Assembly: GCA_900239685.1 (NCBI GenBank)
Contig: OENT01000395.1
Span: 1-64,000, forward strand
DNA from: Rotaria macrura
Lineage: Eukaryota > Rotifera > Eurotatoria > Philodinida > Philodinidae
Direction: 5' to 3'
DNA: 64,000 bases
The position numbers were made by a program, and so were the translations under genes. Positions 61,101 to 64,000 of this stretch are shown piece by piece. The notes under the pieces are model-generated. The model worked only from the letters and a program-made list of their open reading frames with translations. It was not told where the DNA came from and made no database searches. Positions within the stretch are counted from its first letter, which is position 1; each line of letters begins with the position of its first letter.

Positions 61101-64000
61101 TGAATGTTTATATATATATATTTATATATGTATTAAGAACTTTGTTCAAGTAATGTGTGTATAAGTAGTTGCGTGTGTTTGAACACGAATTAAGTAGATA
61201 TGTTCAACAAGTAATACTACAGATGTGAGACACTAACTTTTACAACAAAGCTATTTATAGACTTTGCCTATCTTGAATGTTGGTTAGAGGGGGAGAGATT
61301 GAAGTAGTAGACGCCGATAGCGACTATATGAATATGAATGATTGGGTTGTAGCAGACGTGAACATAAATATGTTCTCTTATTTTCCATGATTATTCGACC
61401 GCAACCCAATTGTTATTGCTGGGACGAGAAGAGAAGAGAGAAATATAATATGAAGATTTTAATGGTACGCATTTTTTGTAACATGCTTTCTCTTAGGACA
61501 AGTATTTAGACATTGTTCATTATAATAGCCCACAACTCACGTTCTCTTTTTTTTCTTTATTCATATGATTTCGATTAATTTTCTTTTATGGGTCTATCTG
61601 TAGTCATCAACTATGACCTCACATGTATTAGATGATATGGTTGTAATTAAAGACCTTGTGTTCAGTTTTTATGATTGTCCTATGCATAAAATTAAAATGT
61701 ATAGAATTAAAATACGCCCGTCATTCGTAGTATACATGACGGCAATGAATAATCGTCTGACAATTGCATAGACAAGCAACGTGTATGCTTACTTGCTACA
61801 TGCTATTTGTGAGTGTGGAAGTAATTTTTGGTTCATTCTACTCATATACTTGAACGGAAGGTCTGCTAAGATACGAATTAAGCAATAAATGAAATTGCTC
61901 GAGTAGACTTGAGAATATACAAAGATTCTCATTATATCAAAATACTTATTGATGATAGGAAAAACAAGACTAGAAAAAAATGAATTTTAATTGAAATGAT
62001 AATAGTACACATACAAGTCGTAGCAGAAGGTTGTCTGAAGGCGTCATTTGTCTTTTATGAACATATAATAACAACTATAGATTTAAATGAACTTACATTT
62101 GATTACAATTATCTTGAATATTTTCCACGACATTGGTATTTAACAACTTTAATTAGAATGGCTATTGAAAATTTTTCCTGCATTTTTACAAGTTTATTGA
62201 ACTTACGAAGCTATTATCTAGTCATCTTATAATCAATAGAATGAATTAAAAATTAAACATTTCAATTGGTGGTGAATTATTCTTTTCATGTTCTTGTCAC
62301 CATAGATAATTTCTAAAAATGACTTATTTATTATTATTGAACATTTAGAGTAGAAGCTTCAAGATAATTATTTCGAAGGATACTTGCTGTTTAATACTGC
62401 AAGTTTACTTATCTGAAACGATTTAGAGTGATTGAACGTTTATTTTCAATGCAACAAAACTCAGAATCAATTGAATCCACTAATACTTGTTTGTTCGCAA
62501 TCAACGGAATACGTAACCAATCGAATGCTTGCGATCTAGATAACTAGTACACATAAAAATTTCTTGAAACGAATCAAAATATATTGTTAGTGTGTACTCA
62601 ATGGTACTAGTAGATTAAATTTCATTATCATTTGACCCACAAAATCATTAGTTTTCTTTAACTCTGATTCTAGATATATGTCTACGCGACAAGTAACGTT
62701 CATCGAGTATCGATGCTTTTGAATATATGCATGTTACAAATAAGATGTTAGACTAGTGAAGCGGTGCATATCTATTTAACTATGATTTGCTTTATCAAAA
62801 ACGATTATTTTTCATCGCGGCATAGAACTTGATTTTCATGCTTATGAACACAAAAACACATATTTAGTATTCGATGGGTTCTTCCAACGCATATCTACCA
62901 TATGATTTTTAATTTCAATTGATAATTGAGTAAAATCAATGAATAGTTCTTTTGTATCGTATGCTTGGTACTATAGGGTAATTCTATCAAAAGTATGCAT
63001 TCATAAATAGAAGCAATTTGATATTACAGTTGGCCATTTAATACTTCAAGACATGACACAGAAAGATATAATATCTTGAAAATTCAAACATCACATGACT
63101 GTATTTTTCTCTATGTTCCCAAAGAAATTTCTATTACATATGTATAATTATAGTAATAAAGATAAAATAGAAAAATATGTACGTATTGGCACTTATTCAT
63201 ACAAACACGATAGCACTTATGATAAATATTATTTTGGCATAAGTCGAGTAATGAAAATTTCGTTTTTCTATATCTGGTCAGATACTCGCTACACATGAAT
63301 TAATATTACTCAATGTGGTTTCGTATTGAAAATCTAGCAATGGGTCTACTAACTCAAAAGTTCAATAGAATTTATTGTTTCTTATTCAAACATCGCCTAT
63401 GGAACCAGCACGTTCGTAAACGATCCTACGTCATCGTGTTCAACATGCTACATGTTTGAATATAATATAAGAGTCATGATCATAGATATCATATCAACGA
63501 TCGTTTGTAAACATAGTTATTCATGAGTATTATACGTTGCAGACAGATAAACAGATTCAGATTTCTGAATTTAGTTTTTCAGTCAAAGACATAGTTTTTC
63601 GGTAAATCTATGATAATTAAGGAGCTGTTACAAAATCAGTTCTATGAGGAAGAGTAATCATTCACAAGCTATGTTGCGTGAAATCTACAAAGAATACTGC
63701 TGTAGAAATTTTCTCATGTATATCTATTGCTGGACGTCGCGTAAAAAAAGATATACATGATTGAACAAAGGCATTCAACTGTATTTCTCCGTATGAAAAT
63801 TAATTTTATAGAATGTAAAATTTTTTAATTCTCAATTTTGTAGTTGAAAATTTAATCTCATTTGTCAATGTAGCTTTTCTGTTGCTATGTTAATCCATTC
63901 GATGGTAGAAACTGTATTCTAAGAGGCTTAGATTCGGGTTAATTTGGTGACTAAAAAACTCTTCAATAAGAATGTACGAAAATAATTTATCCATTATCTT
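61101..64000. other. Upstream region with TATA run, then gene-free DNA to window end
   Basis: A T/A run at 61109-61129 sits immediately upstream of the low-complexity gene and could serve as core promoter or simply be a microsatellite. The remaining 2.8 kb is AT-rich; open frames at 61996-62232 and 63095-63298 are unsupported on either strand. Confidence 0.5.

Noticed and set aside
1-64000. tRNA, rRNA and CRISPR features
   Set aside because: I found no T-loop plus acceptor-stem combination, no rRNA-like sequence and no regular direct repeats with spacers. A covariance-model scan would be needed to exclude a tRNA fully.

Overview
The window is animal nuclear DNA, very AT-rich, with small GT-AG introns (many 50-70 bp), long gene-poor intergenic stretches and many short decayed transposons. 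The gene set best fits a bdelloid rotifer of the Rotaria type or a close spiralian relative: an F-box protein without recognisable repeats, several NR1-type nuclear receptors sharing the P-box CESCKAFFRRNAL, SNAP-25, ARL14EP and FoxJ2/3. The species call is inference; the gene calls rest on motifs and on splice junctions that I phased by hand.

Layout. 1-323: GC-rich repeats that may be the end of a hAT-like element. 2406-4265 (-): two-exon F-box protein. 8451-11360 (+): SNAP-25 with two alternative first exons; its third intron holds one hAT-type MITE nested inside another. 18460-20082, 21658-23139 and 36769-38298 (all -): three intact nuclear receptors. Between them lie a decayed receptor ligand-binding region (25040-25785) and a lone decayed zinc-finger exon (29546-29613), so this is a birth-and-death receptor cluster. 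33176-33668: an inverted-repeat element of unknown superfamily. 42713-43615: a hAT-type element with GGGAC-rich ends and a broken BED-finger ORF. 46432-47433 (+): ARL14EP-type zinc protein, followed 197 bp later by FoxJ2/3 (47631-52722, +). 55401-56036 (-): small secreted cysteine-rich protein. 57459-57667: fold-back hAT-type MITE. 59378-61100 (-): Pro/Met/Gln-rich and Tyr-Gly-rich low-complexity protein. The remainder is AT-rich DNA in which I see no gene.

The genes do not form a pathway. The main stories are the local receptor expansion, whose three products share a non-canonical C-terminal activation helix, and a group of hAT-type elements recognisable by CAG/TAG-type ends and exact 8-bp target duplications, one nested in another. 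All multi-exon models are hand-built, but every one closes in frame across all exons.
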